Assembly: GCF_018614055.1 (NCBI RefSeq)
Contig: NZ_JAGGPB010000004.1
Location: 124,001 to 188,000 of the forward strand
Length of the DNA stretch: 64,000 bases
DNA from: Streptomyces sp. ISL-98
GTDB lineage: Bacteria > Actinomycetota > Actinomycetes > Streptomycetales > Streptomycetaceae
Direction: 5' to 3'
In this document: piece after piece, positions 33,683 through 44,931 of the stretch
Numbering within the stretch: the stretch's first letter is position 1
How the letters are laid out: every line of letters begins with the position of its first letter
Translations under genes and position numbers: made by a program
Notes under the pieces: generated by a model
The model's database searches: none
Told to the model about the DNA's origin: nothing
The model's input: only the letters and a program-made list of their open reading frames with translations

Positions 33683-35053
33683 ATGCCCCGCGCCCTGCGG
33701 ATCGCGATAGTCGGTGCCGGCCCCGCCGGTATTTACGCCGCCGACGCCTTGCTGAAGTCCGAGGCGGCCTCCGATCCCGGGGTGTCCATCGACCTCTTCG
33801 AGCGGATGCCGGCGCCCTTCGGGCTGATCCGGTACGGCGTCGCGCCCGACCACCCCCGCATCAAGGGCATCATCACCGCCCTGCACCAGGTCCTGGACAA
33901 GCCGCAGATCCGCCTGTTCGGCAACGTCGACTACCCCTCCGACATCGGCCTGGACGATCTCCGCGCGTTCTACGACGCGGTGATCTTCTCCACCGGCGCG
34001 AGCGCCGACCGGGCGATGGACATCCCCGGCATCGAACTCGACGGCTCCTACGGGGCGGCCGACTTCGTCTCCTGGTACGACGGCCACCCGGACGTGCCGC
34101 GCACCTGGCCGCTGGAGGCCGAGAAGGTGGCCGTGCTGGGGGTCGGCAATGTCGCTCTGGACGTGGCCCGCATCCTCGCGAAGACCGCGGACGAGCTGCT
34201 GCCGACCGAGATCCCGCCGAATGTGTACGACGGGCTCGCCGCCAACAAGGCGCTCGAAGTGCACGTCTTCGGCCGGCGCGGTCCCGCGCAGGCCAAGTTC
34301 AGCCCCATGGAGCTGCGGGAGCTCGACCACTCCCCCAACATCGAGGTCATCGTCAACCCCGAGGACATCGACTACGACGACGGCAGCATCGCCACCCGCC
34401 GTGCCAACAAGCAGGCGGACATGGTGGCCAAGACGCTGGAGAACTGGGCGATCCGGGACATCGGCGACCGGCCCCACAAGCTGTTCCTGCACTTCTTCGA
34501 GTCGCCCACCGAGGTCATAGGCGAGGACGGCAAGGTCGTCGGGCTGCGTACCGAGCGGACCCAACTGGACGGCACGGGCAATGTCACCGGCACGGGCGAG
34601 ACGCACACCTGGGACGTGCAGGCCGTCTACCGTGCGGTCGGCTACCTCTCCGACGAGCTCCCCAAGCTGCCCTTCGACTACGTGTCCGGAACCGTCCCGC
34701 ACGAGGGCGGACGGGTCATCGAGGAGGGCGGCGAGCACCTTCGGTCGACGTACGTCACGGGCTGGATCAAGCGCGGCCCGATCGGCCTCATCGGCCACAC
34801 CAAGGGCGACGCGAACGAGACGGTGGCCAACCTTCTGGAGGACCACGGCGCGGGCAGGCTGGACACCCCCGCCGCGCCCGCCGAGGAGGCCGTGACGGCC
34901 TTCCTGGAGGGCAAGGGCGTCGCGTACACGACATGGGAGGGCTGGCACCGCCTGGACAGCGCAGAGCGGGCGCTGGGCGCCGCCGAGGGCCGCGAGCGGG
35001 TCAAGATCGTCGACCGTGACGCGATGCTGCGGGCGTCCTCGGCCCAGGACTGA
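33683..35053 (+). CDS. fprA: FAD/NADP ferredoxin reductase (FprA type)
   Basis: A 456-residue adrenodoxin-reductase-like flavoprotein: RIAIVGAGPAGIYAADALL, a second Rossmann motif VAVLGVGNVALDVARIL, FGRRGPAQAKFSPMELREL and the C-terminal TGWIKRGPIGLIGHTKGDA. This matches mycobacterial FprA, which passes electrons from NADPH to ferredoxins for P450s or sulfite/nitrite reduction. GAAGGG precedes ATG 33683. A TTGACA at 33634-33639 could be the -35 but no good -10 follows. Confidence 0.92.
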   Translation: MPRALRIAIVGAGPAGIYAADALLKSEAASDPGVSIDLFERMPAPFGLIRYGVAPDHPRIKGIITALHQVLDKPQIRLFGNVDYPSDIGLDDLRAFYDAVIFSTGASADRAMDIPGIELDGSYGAADFVSWYDGHPDVPRTWPLEAEKVAVLGVGNVALDVARILAKTADELLPTEIPPNVYDGLAANKALEVHVFGRRGPAQAKFSPMELRELDHSPNIEVIVNPEDIDYDDGSIATRRANKQADMVAKTLENWAIRDIGDRPHKLFLHFFESPTEVIGEDGKVVGLRTERTQLDGTGNVTGTGETHTWDVQAVYRAVGYLSDELPKLPFDYVSGTVPHEGGRVIEEGGEHLRSTYVTGWIKRGPIGLIGHTKGDANETVANLLEDHGAGRLDTPAAPAEEAVTAFLEGKGVAYTTWEGWHRLDSAERALGAAEGRERVKIVDRDAMLRASSAQD

Positions 35054-35062
35054 GCAGGGCGC

Positions 35063-35728
35063 TCAGGACTGAGCCGGGCGGACCAGGCCCGACTCGTAGG
35101 CGACGATCACGAGTTGGGCCCGGTCCCGGGCCCCGAGCTTGCCCATGATGCGACTGACGTGGGTCTTTGCGGTGAGCGGGCTGAGGCCGAGCGTCTCGGC
35201 GATTTCCGTGTTGTTCAGGCCGCGGGCGACCAGGGCGAGGACCTGGCACTCGCGGTCGGTCAGGCCGTCGGGGCCGCCGGTCGTCGGCGCGTCGGGGGTG
35301 GCGAGGACGCGGGCGATGAGCCGGGCCGTGGGGCCCGGGGAGAGCAGGGATTCGCCGGCAGCCACCGTGCGGATTGCGGCGAGGAGTTCGGCGGGCTTGA
35401 TGTCCTTGACGAGGAAGCCGGACGCGCCCGCGCGCAGCGCCTCCAGGATGTGTTCATCGGTGTCGTACGTCGTGAGGACGAGGACCTTCACGCCCGCCAG
35501 GTCGTCGTCGGCGGCGATCAGGCGGGTCGCCTCGATGCCGTCCAGGCCGGGCATACGGACATCCATGAGGACGAGGTCGGCACGCTCGGAGCGGGCACGT
35601 TCGACGGCTTCGGCGCCGGTGCCGGCCTGGCCGACGACCTCCATGTCGCGGGCAGATTCGACGAGCATCGCGAACGAGGCCCGGACGAGGGTCTGGTCGT
35701 CGGCGAGAAGGACCCGGATCGGGCTCAT
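35063..35728 (-). CDS. NarL/FixJ-type response regulator
   Basis: 221 residues: receiver domain (IRVLLADDQTLVR, phosphorylated Asp in DLVLMDVRMPG, LVKDI) and LuxR helix-turn-helix (LTDRECQVLALVARGLNNTEIAETLGLSPLTAKTHVSRIMGKL). The ATG overlaps the kinase stop codon by four bases. The transporter-kinase-regulator order suggests it controls its own MMPL transporter gene. Confidence 0.93.
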   Translation of the reverse strand: MSPIRVLLADDQTLVRASFAMLVESARDMEVVGQAGTGAEAVERARSERADLVLMDVRMPGLDGIEATRLIAADDDLAGVKVLVLTTYDTDEHILEALRAGASGFLVKDIKPAELLAAIRTVAAGESLLSPGPTARLIARVLATPDAPTTGGPDGLTDRECQVLALVARGLNNTEIAETLGLSPLTAKTHVSRIMGKLGARDRAQLVIVAYESGLVRPAQS

Positions 35729-36924
35729 GCAGTGGCCTCCTGCTGTCCGAGCGGCAGGACCGCCGCAACCTCGAAGCCGCCGCCTTCCCGGCGCGGCCCC
35801 GCCGCCAGTGTCCCGCCGACGCTACGGGCACGCTCGCGCATCCCGGCCAGCCCGTAGCCCGGACTGCCGTGGTCCGAGGGGCCGTTGCCCTCGTCGGTGA
35901 CCGTGACGCCCAGCGCTCCGTCGTCCCGCGCCTCTACGCCCACCCGGATCCGTACGCCGGGGCCCGCGTGCCGTACCGCATTGGTGAGCGACTCCTGCAC
36001 GATGCGGTACGCCGCCGCTGCCACCGCAGGGCGCACCTGCCCCGTCCGCACCGTCAGCTCCACCTCGGCGCCGGCCGTCTCCGCCGCCCGTACCAGGCCC
36101 GGGAGCGCGGCCAGGTCGGGCAGCGGACCGTCCCGGGTGGAGTCGGTCCGCAGCACCTCCAGCGTGGTCCTGAGCTCGCCGCGCGCCGAGCGGCAGGTCT
36201 CCGCGATGCCGTCCAACGCCTTGGCGACCGCCTCCCGGTCCAGCCGGTCGGGGTCGGCGACCAGGATGTGGGCCGCGACGGACGTCTGGACGCCGATCAG
36301 CGTGATGGAGTGCGCGAGCAGGTCGTGCAGGTCGCGGGCGATGCGCAGGCGCTCCTCGGCGACCCGGCGCGCGGCCTCCTCCTCGCGGGTGCGTTCCGCG
36401 CGCTCGGCCCGCTCCACGGTCGCGGCGATGTACCGCCGGTGGGTCCGCACGGCCACGCCGAGGACGATCACCGCCAGGATCCAGCCGGAGGTGCGCAGCA
36501 GTTCCAGGCCCTTGTGGGTGTTGAGGGTGAGCATCACCGAGACGGCGAAGGCGACGACGCCCGAGCCGATCAGCACGGTGCGCAGCGGCCTGCCGGTGAC
36601 CGCCACGGTGTAGACGGCGAGGAGTGAGCCCGGGACGGGAGCGGCATGGTTGTAGTCGAGCCCGTGGTACGTGCCGACGGCCGCGACAACCAGCAGCAGT
36701 ACGACCACGGGCCTGCGCCGCCGCCAGGCGAGCGGCACCGTAGCGGCGGCGAGCAGCGCCCAGCCGTACGCGTCGGGGCTGCGCCCGTCGTCGACCAGGA
36801 GCGCGAGCGCGACGGCGAGCGCACCGATCACGGCGCTGATCACCATGTCGGTGCGCTGCCGGTGCGGCGCTTGCGCGGGGTCCCGCCGCAGGGCGGCGAA
36901 AACCCGTTCGGACTTCAGGGGCAC
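35725..36924 (-). CDS. Sensor histidine kinase (HisKA_3, DesK-like)
   Basis: A 399-residue membrane kinase with an N-terminal region of about four to five helices (residues 25-160), a coiled coil rich in Arg/Glu, the phospho-acceptor His in RIARDLHDLLAHSITLIG, and an ATPase domain with VTDEGNGPSDHGSPGYGLAGMRERA. It starts with GTG 36924 preceded by GGAGG. The start lies five bases behind the corrected end of the MMPL gene, so the three genes form an operon. Confidence 0.92.
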   Translation of the reverse strand: MPLKSERVFAALRRDPAQAPHRQRTDMVISAVIGALAVALALLVDDGRSPDAYGWALLAAATVPLAWRRRRPVVVLLLVVAAVGTYHGLDYNHAAPVPGSLLAVYTVAVTGRPLRTVLIGSGVVAFAVSVMLTLNTHKGLELLRTSGWILAVIVLGVAVRTHRRYIAATVERAERAERTREEEAARRVAEERLRIARDLHDLLAHSITLIGVQTSVAAHILVADPDRLDREAVAKALDGIAETCRSARGELRTTLEVLRTDSTRDGPLPDLAALPGLVRAAETAGAEVELTVRTGQVRPAVAAAAYRIVQESLTNAVRHAGPGVRIRVGVEARDDGALGVTVTDEGNGPSDHGSPGYGLAGMRERARSVGGTLAAGPRREGGGFEVAAVLPLGQQEATA

Positions 36925-36928
36925 CCGC

Positions 36929-39035
36929 TCATCCTCCGGTACGGACCGGCTCTTCTGCCACGGCCTCGTCGGAAGCCGCCGCAGGCGCCGGGCTCCGGGA
37001 CAGCGCGCCCGGCCACCACACCCGTCGGCCGAGCAGCAGGCTTGCGCTGGTCACCAGGTAGGTCCGTACGAGGAAGGTGTCGAGGAGTACACCGACCGCG
37101 ACGACCGTACCCAGCTCGACCATCATCACCAGCGGCAGCGAGGCGAGGACCGCGAAGGTCGCGGCGAGCACGATGCCGGCCGAGGCGATGACTCCGCCCG
37201 TCGTGCGCAGCGCTGTCAGCGCGGCCTCGGCGGGCCGGGCGCCGCGCCGCCTCCTCGCGCATTCGGTGCATCAGGAAGATGCCGTAGTCGACGCCGAGTG
37301 CGACCAGGAAGACGAAGGAGAGCAGCGGGAGGCCGGGGTCGATGCCCTCGAAGCCGAAGAGCGGGCCGAAGACCAGGCCGCCGATGCCCATGGCCGCGCC
37401 CCAGACGACCACGACGGCGACGACGAGGAGAAGCGGGGCGACAAGGCTGCGCAGCAGGGCGGTGAGGATGAGCAGGACGGCGGCGAGGACGAGCGGAACG
37501 ACGATCATGCGGTCCCTGGCGGTGGTCTCCTCCAGGTCGAGCTGCTGGGCGCTCGCCCCGCCGACGTACGCCCCTTCGAGACCGGCCCGCAGCCGCTCGA
37601 TGGTGGCGGTCTCACCGGCCGACTCGGGGGCGTCCTCGGCGAAGACGGCGATCTCGGTCCAGCCTTCGCCGCTGCGGCCCTGCTCGGCTCCGGCGACGCC
37701 TTCGGTCGTACGGGCCGTGCTGAGCGCCTGCGCCGCCTCCTTCGTCGGCGCGAGGACATCGATGGGCCTGCTGCTGCGGTCGGGGTAGGCGTCGGCGAGG
37801 GTCGTCATGGCGGCGACCGATTCCGGGGCCTTGGTGAAGCTGTCCTCCTCCTTGAGCCCGCCGGGCAGGTTCAGCGCGCCGAGCGCGAGGGCGCCGAGCA
37901 GTGCCGTGCCGGTCGCCAGGACGGCGACCGGCCTGCGACCGGCCGAACTGCCCATGGAGGCAAAGAGGTTGCGACGGCGCTTGGGCTCGCTGCCGTACGC
38001 GGGGATCAGCGGCCAGAACACGCGCCGGCCGAGGAGGACGAGTACGGCGGGCAGCAGCGTCGTCATCGCGGCGAGCGCGCACACCACGCCCACAGCGCCG
38101 ACCGGGCCGAGGCCGCGGCTGCTGTTCAGGTCGGCGGCGAGCAGGCACAGCAGCCCGGCGGCGACGGTGCCCGACGAGGCGAGGACGGCGGGGCCGCAGC
38201 CGCGCAGGGCGGCGCTCATGGCGTCGTACGGGTGGGGGACGCGGCGCAGTTCCTCGCGGTAGCGGGCGACGATCAGCAGGGCGTAGTCGGTGCCCGCGCC
38301 GAAGACGAGGACGGTCATGATGCCCGCGCTCTGGCTGGTGACCGTGAGGCCGAAGCCCTGGACGAGGCCGTAGACCACGGCCCGGGAGGCGAGGGCGGCG
38401 ACGCCGACGACGACGAGCGGCACCAGCCACAGGAACGGGCTGCGGTAGGTGATGACCAGCAGTACGGCGACCACCAGTACCGTCGCCAGCATCAGCGTGG
38501 CGTCGATGGACCCGAAGACGGCCTCCAGGTCGGTCTGAAGGGCGCCGGACCCGCCGACTTCAACGCGCATCCCGTCGGCGCCGGTGACGGCCTCCCGTAC
38601 CTCTTCGACGAAGGCCGTCCGCGCCTCCTCGTCCTGGCCCGGCTCCGATGTGGAGACCGGGTACATGAGCGTCGTGCCGTCCTTCGAGGGAAGCCCCTCA
38701 GGGCGGGCGGTCAGCCGGTGCTCCGCAGCGATCGCGTCGACCTGCCGCTGGGCGGCGGTGCGGTCTGCGGCGGTGAGCCCGCCGTCGCGCTGGTAGACGA
38801 GGACGAGATCGGTGGTCTCGCCGCCCGGCAGACGCTGCTGGAGCTTCTCGGCCTGCGTCGAATCGGCGCTCGCGGGAAGGTAGTCGACGGCCTGGTCGCG
38901 CTGTACGTCGCCGAGCTTTCCGGCGAAGGACAGGGCCACCGCGATCGCAACGGCCCAGAGGCCGATCACGGCCCAGGGCACGGCACGGCGGCGGCGTCGT
39001 TGGCGTTGTCGTATCGCTGTGTCTGCAGGCCCCAT
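36929..39035 (-). pseudogene. MMPL-family membrane transporter interrupted by a frameshift
   Basis: An RND/MMPL transporter: 12 helices in two halves, with the FGAGTDYALLIVARYREEL and ALGVDYGIFLMHRMREEA motifs. From ATG 39035 about 598 residues are normal. Between about 37255 and 37231 the frame changes: the original frame becomes Arg/Gly-rich nonsense, whereas the frame shifted by one base reads AALTALRTTGGVIASAGIVLAATFAV and continues to a TGA at 36929-36931. Joined, the protein is about 700 residues, the family's usual length. One extra or two missing bases in a GC-only run explains it: either a real mutation or a sequencing error. Such proteins export lipids or drugs. Confidence 0.8.
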
Positions 39036-39155
39036 TGCGGGCCTCCCTCCTGGACGGGCTTCCGGTCTTCACCAGAGTCCCGTCGGAGGGAGGCCGATTC
39101 GTCGCGCGTACGGGCGAGATGAGTCCTACTGCCGGGGGCGGCAGGAGGGCTCCCT

Positions 39156-39171
39156 TACTCCCCCGGGAGTA
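39156..39171. promoter_or_regulatory. Palindrome TACTCCC-CC-GGGAGTA upstream of the MMPL-kinase-regulator operon
   Basis: Perfect 7-base arms around CC, 121 bases before the MMPL start and ten bases after the TerB-like gene stop. It may be the operator of the operon's own regulator, or a short terminator of the TerB-like gene; both readings fit. Confidence 0.5.
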
Positions 39172-39180
39172 GGCGGCGGA

Positions 39181-39876
39181 TCAGGACGGCGTACGGGCGG
39201 CCGCCAGCAGCCGGGAGGTGTCGTCCGGGCAGATCAGCAGCGCGCCGCCGACGATCGTCAGTACCTCGCGTTCGGCCGGGCTGTACGGGCCGTCGGCGAG
39301 GGCGATGGCGGCGCCCTGCAGCAGGATGGATTCCCGGCCGGCGGGGGCGAGGTGCGGCGCGAGCGGTTCGAGCGCTTCGTGCAGCTCGATGGCGAGCGCC
39401 GCACCGCAGGGCTCGGCGGTCCCTTCGTACTGCCCGGGAAGGCGCCCGGTGTCGGCTGCGAGGGCCTCGATGAGGGCGGTCAGCTGGCCCTCGGTGCAGT
39501 CGTCGAAGCCCGCGGCGCGCACGGCGGCCACTGCGGTGAGTCTGACCGTACGGGAGGACGTGCCGCCCGCGGCGAGGACGGCGAGGGCCACGGTGTGGAC
39601 GGCGTCGCGGAGCATCGCGGAGAAGCGGACGGTGGTGGGGTGGTCGAGTGCCTCGGTGCCGAAGTGGGTCTGGCAGGCGGCGCATTCGATGACCGGGCCC
39701 GCGTAACCGCGCGGCAGCAGCGGGACGCCGAGGACGGTGAAGCGCCTGCGTCCTGTCCGGCGGCGGAAATTGCGGTCTCCGCCGCAATCGGGACAGAAGA
39801 AGTCACCGTCGCCGACAGTATTCCAAGCGGTGCGAATGCCCCAAACGCATCGTTTCGGGCCTTGGGCCGGCACCAC
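39181..39876 (-). CDS. TerB-like protein with zinc-ribbon N terminus
   Basis: A 231-residue protein. FFCPDCGGDRNFRRRTGRRRFTV and a second CAACQ pair form a likely zinc ribbon; the rest is helical and resembles the TerB tellurite-resistance domain (SPAEREVLTIVGGAL, ALADGPYS, an acidic-loop type motif). Actual tellurite resistance is unproven; TerB domains are often signalling or membrane-associated modules. The GTG at 39876 has GGAGG six bases upstream. Confidence 0.78.
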   Translation of the reverse strand: MVPAQGPKRCVWGIRTAWNTVGDGDFFCPDCGGDRNFRRRTGRRRFTVLGVPLLPRGYAGPVIECAACQTHFGTEALDHPTTVRFSAMLRDAVHTVALAVLAAGGTSSRTVRLTAVAAVRAAGFDDCTEGQLTALIEALAADTGRLPGQYEGTAEPCGAALAIELHEALEPLAPHLAPAGRESILLQGAAIALADGPYSPAEREVLTIVGGALLICPDDTSRLLAAARTPS

Positions 39877-39982
39877 GTCGCACCTCCGTAACTCCCCCGT
39901 ACGCTCGCGGCAACGCTGCCGCGTTGACGTGATGTTAGCCACATCAGTGATGCCGCGTCAGCACCCTGTCACTACATGAAGC

Positions 39983-40014
39983 GGCCCCGCCCACCTCCAC
40001 GGGTGAACGGGGCC
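39983..40014 (-). terminator. Hairpin after leuA
   Basis: GGCCCCG / CGGGGCC arms (39983-39989 and 40008-40014), 18-base loop, 33 bases after the leuA stop. Confidence 0.55.
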
Positions 40015-40046
40015 GGCAAAACCTCAGGTCAGGCCGGAATCCAGCT

Positions 40047-42023
<1,977 letters not shown>

Positions 42024-42075
42024 TCAGTATGCGGGATCACCCGCCATAACGGGCAAAGAGTGACGCTTCACTCGA

Positions 42076-42103
42076 TTGCATCAATCATGGTCGCAGGTAG
42101 TGA
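42076..42103 (+). promoter_or_regulatory. Promoter of the M4 metalloprotease gene (leaderless)
   Basis: -35-like TTGCAT (42076-42081), 16-base spacer, -10-like TAGTGA (42098-42103). The predicted start falls on or next to ATG 42111, which has no ribosome site. Confidence 0.5.
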
Positions 42104-42110
42104 CAGTGGC

Positions 42111-43193
42111 ATGACCCAGTGCCACATTGCCGCCATGAATGCCACACATCCCATCTTCTGCACGATCGTGCCGCCCCACGTCCTCGACAAGCTCGCCCAG
42201 GCCGAGGACCCCGCGCTCGCCGGAGCCGCCCGCCGCACCCTCGAAGCGGACGCCGCACAGCGCACCCACCGTCGGCTGACCACGGTTCTCGGCGCCACCG
42301 CCCTCGCCCCGCCCGAAGGCGCCGCGGACACGGTTCACCGCACCATCTACGACGCCGAGCACCGCAAGGAGCTGCCCGGCACCAAAGTCCGCGGCGAGGG
42401 CGACGAGCCGGGCCAGGACGCGACCGTCAACCGCGCGTACGCGGGCCTCGGGGCGACCTTCGAGCTCCTGATGAAGGCCTTCGGGCGCAACTCGATCGAC
42501 GGCAACGGACTGCCCCTGATCGCGACCGTCCACTTCGACGAGAAGTACGGGAACGCCTTCTGGGACGGCGATCAGATGGTCTTCGGCGACGGTGACGGCG
42601 AGATCTTCCTCGACTTCACCCTGCCCGTGGACGTCCTCGCCCACGAGCTCGCCCACGGCCTGACGCAGTACACGGCCAACTTCACGTACTTCGGCCAGCC
42701 GGGCGCACTCAACGAGTCCGTGTCCGACGTCTTCGGTTCCCTCGTCAAGCAGTACGTCAACGACGAGACCGCCGACCGGGCCGACTGGCTGATCGGAGCC
42801 GGTCTGCTGGCCGAGCGCGTCACCGGAGTGGCCCTGCGCTCCATGAAGGCGCCCGGAACGGCGTACGACGACGATGTGCTCGGCAAGGACCCGCAGCCGG
42901 CGACGATGGACGACTACGTCCGTACGGGCCGGGACAACGGCGGCGTACACATCAACTCCGGCATCCCCAACCACGCCTTCTACCTGCTCGCCACCGCTCT
43001 CGGCGGCAAGGCGTGGGAGCGGCCGGGGCAGATCTGGTACGACACGCTGACCTCGGGCGGGCTCCAGGTCGACGCGAGCTTCACCGACTTCGCCCGCGCC
43101 ACTGTGGCCGCCGCGCAGGCCCGTTTCGGTGACGGGGAGGAGCAGGAGGCTCTGCTGAAGGCGTGGTCCCAGGTGGGGGTGCCTACCGGCTAG
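42111..43193 (+). CDS. Protealysin-like M4 metalloprotease
   Basis: A 360-residue thermolysin-family protease without a signal peptide. The N terminus FCTIVPPHVLDKLAQAED is the short propeptide of protealysin-like enzymes. Active site HELAH is at 178-182 (zinc His178/His182, Glu179) with the third ligand Glu202 in ALNESVSDVFG; GVHINSGIPNHAFY carries the second catalytic His. It probably acts in the cytoplasm or is released by an unknown route. The start was set at ATG 42111 on promoter grounds; ATG 42135 is an alternative. The downstream gene encodes an emfourin-like inhibitor. Confidence 0.9.
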   Translation: MTQCHIAAMNATHPIFCTIVPPHVLDKLAQAEDPALAGAARRTLEADAAQRTHRRLTTVLGATALAPPEGAADTVHRTIYDAEHRKELPGTKVRGEGDEPGQDATVNRAYAGLGATFELLMKAFGRNSIDGNGLPLIATVHFDEKYGNAFWDGDQMVFGDGDGEIFLDFTLPVDVLAHELAHGLTQYTANFTYFGQPGALNESVSDVFGSLVKQYVNDETADRADWLIGAGLLAERVTGVALRSMKAPGTAYDDDVLGKDPQPATMDDYVRTGRDNGGVHINSGIPNHAFYLLATALGGKAWERPGQIWYDTLTSGGLQVDASFTDFARATVAAAQARFGDGEEQEALLKAWSQVGVPTG

Positions 43194-43233
43194 TACCTTT
43201 CGGCCCGGCCGTATCCGTATTAGAACGGGACCC

Positions 43234-43500
43234 ATGCGTATTCAGGTAAGGCGCACGGGAGGATTCGCCGGTATCGAGCGCCATGCCGAGGTGGAAACCT
43301 CGGGACGGCCCGACGCCCGTGAGTGGCAGGCCCTGGCCGAAGCGGCGATGGCCGACGGCCGGGGCACGCCGCCCGTCGGCGTGCCGGACGGATTCAGCTA
43401 CCAGATCACGGTCGACGGGAAGACCGTCTACTGCGCGGACCCACGACTGACCGACGCACAGAGCCGGCTCATCTCACGGGTCCTCAAAGAAGGCGCGTAG
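43234..43500 (+). CDS. Emfourin-like inhibitor of protealysin-type metalloproteases
   Basis: An 88-residue protein starting MRIQVRRTGGFAGIERHAEV, with DGFSYQITVDGKTV in the second half; this matches the small emfourin family, whose characterised member inhibits the protealysin encoded next to it. The linkage to an M4 protease gene 40 bases upstream supports the assignment. A -10-like TAGAAC (43221-43226) close to the ATG hints at a second, leaderless promoter. Confidence 0.83.
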   Translation: MRIQVRRTGGFAGIERHAEVETSGRPDAREWQALAEAAMADGRGTPPVGVPDGFSYQITVDGKTVYCADPRLTDAQSRLISRVLKEGA

Positions 43501-43572
43501 CGGCGACGGCCGGGTCGACAGGACCCGTGCACGCCCATTGACAGGGTTACCGGCGGTACCGAGCATCGCTGC

Positions 43573-44931
43573 ATGACAACGCTGCCGCCTTCACCGCTGC
43601 CCCGTTTCCCCGCCGACTTCCTCTGGGGAGTGTCCACTTCGGCGCAGCAGATCGAGGGCGCCGTGGACGAGGACGGGCGCGGGCGCACGACCTGGGACGC
43701 CTTTGCCGCCGAGCCCGGGCGCATCAGGGACGGGTCGGACGCCCTCGTCGCGACCGACCACTACCACCGGTACCCCGAGGACGTGGCGCTGCTCAAGGAG
43801 CTCGGAGCCGGGGCGTACCGCTTCTCCGTGGCCTGGGCGCGGGTGTTACCGGAGGGTGCCGGGGCGGTCAACAAGGCGGGCCTCGACTTCTACGACCGGC
43901 TCGTCGACGAGCTGTGCGCGGCGGGCGTACGGCCCGTGCCGACCCTCTTCCACTGGGACACCCCGCTGGCGCTGGAGGAGCGCGGTGGCTGGCTCCGGCG
44001 GGACACGGCCCGGCGGTTCGCGGAGTACGCCGATGTGGTGGCCGCCAGGCTCGGCGACCGCGTGGACCGCTGGATCACGCTGAACGAGCCCGCCGAACTG
44101 ACCCTGCTGGGGTACGGGCTGGGCGAGCACGCCCCCGGCAAGCGGCTGCTCTTCGACGCGCTGCCCGCCGCCCACCACCAGCTCCTCGGGCACGGTCTCG
44201 CCGTACAGGCGCTGCGTGCGAGGGGCGCGGACAGTATCGGGATCGCCAACTCGCACGGGCCGACGTGGGCGGTTTCCGGGTCCGGCCCGGACAAGAGCGC
44301 GGCGGACTTCTACGACCTGCTGCTCAACCGGCTGTTCGCCGACCCGCTGCTGCTGGGGCGGTATCCGGAGGGGATCGCCGAGATGCTGCCGGGCCCTGTG
44401 GCGGACGACTTGGACGTCATCTCCCAGCGGCTGGACTGGTACGGGGTCAACTACTACCAGCCGACGCTTGTCGGGGCTCCTGACGGGGACCTGCCGCGCG
44501 ACTTCGCCGGCATCGAGGTACCGCCGGACATGCCCTTCTCGATACGGGAGATCGAGGGCTACCCGCGGACCGCCTTCGGCTGGCCGGTCGTCCCCGACGC
44601 CCTGACCGAGCTGCTGACGTCCTTCCGCGAGCGGTACGGCGACCGGCTTCCCCCGGTGGTCATCACCGAGAACGGCTGCTCGTACGACGGCCTGGACGAC
44701 CAGGAGCGGATCACGTACATCGACGGCCATCTGCGGGCGCTGCACCGGGCGATGGAGGCGGGCGTCGACGTACGCGGCTACTTCGTGTGGTCGCTGATGG
44801 ACAACTTCGAGTGGGCCGAGGGGAACGCCCAGCGCTTCGGCCTCGTGCACATCGACTACGAGACGCTGGCCCGTACGCCGAAGGCGTCGTTCCACTGGCT
44901 GCGGGACGCGTTGCGCGGGCAACGGGCGTGA
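43573..44931 (+). CDS. GH1 beta-glucosidase with a TTA codon
   Basis: A 452-residue family 1 glycosidase: FLWGVSTSAQQIEGA at the N terminus, acid-base Glu in TLNEPAELTLLGYGLGEHAPG, nucleophile Glu in VVITENGCSYDG, and the C-terminal VWSLMDNFEWAEGNAQRFGL. No signal peptide, so it acts on imported oligosaccharides. A rare TTA leucine codon is at 43846-43848 (codon 92), suggesting bldA-dependent, developmentally timed expression. The sugar permease gene overlaps its stop codon. Confidence 0.93.
   Translation: MTTLPPSPLPRFPADFLWGVSTSAQQIEGAVDEDGRGRTTWDAFAAEPGRIRDGSDALVATDHYHRYPEDVALLKELGAGAYRFSVAWARVLPEGAGAVNKAGLDFYDRLVDELCAAGVRPVPTLFHWDTPLALEERGGWLRRDTARRFAEYADVVAARLGDRVDRWITLNEPAELTLLGYGLGEHAPGKRLLFDALPAAHHQLLGHGLAVQALRARGADSIGIANSHGPTWAVSGSGPDKSAADFYDLLLNRLFADPLLLGRYPEGIAEMLPGPVADDLDVISQRLDWYGVNYYQPTLVGAPDGDLPRDFAGIEVPPDMPFSIREIEGYPRTAFGWPVVPDALTELLTSFRERYGDRLPPVVITENGCSYDGLDDQERITYIDGHLRALHRAMEAGVDVRGYFVWSLMDNFEWAEGNAQRFGLVHIDYETLARTPKASFHWLRDALRGQRA

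Noticed and set aside
36915..37231. The Arg/Gly-rich C-terminal tail of the MMPL reading frame
   Set aside because: It is the out-of-frame translation after the frameshift; the conserved membrane sequence continues in the other frame.
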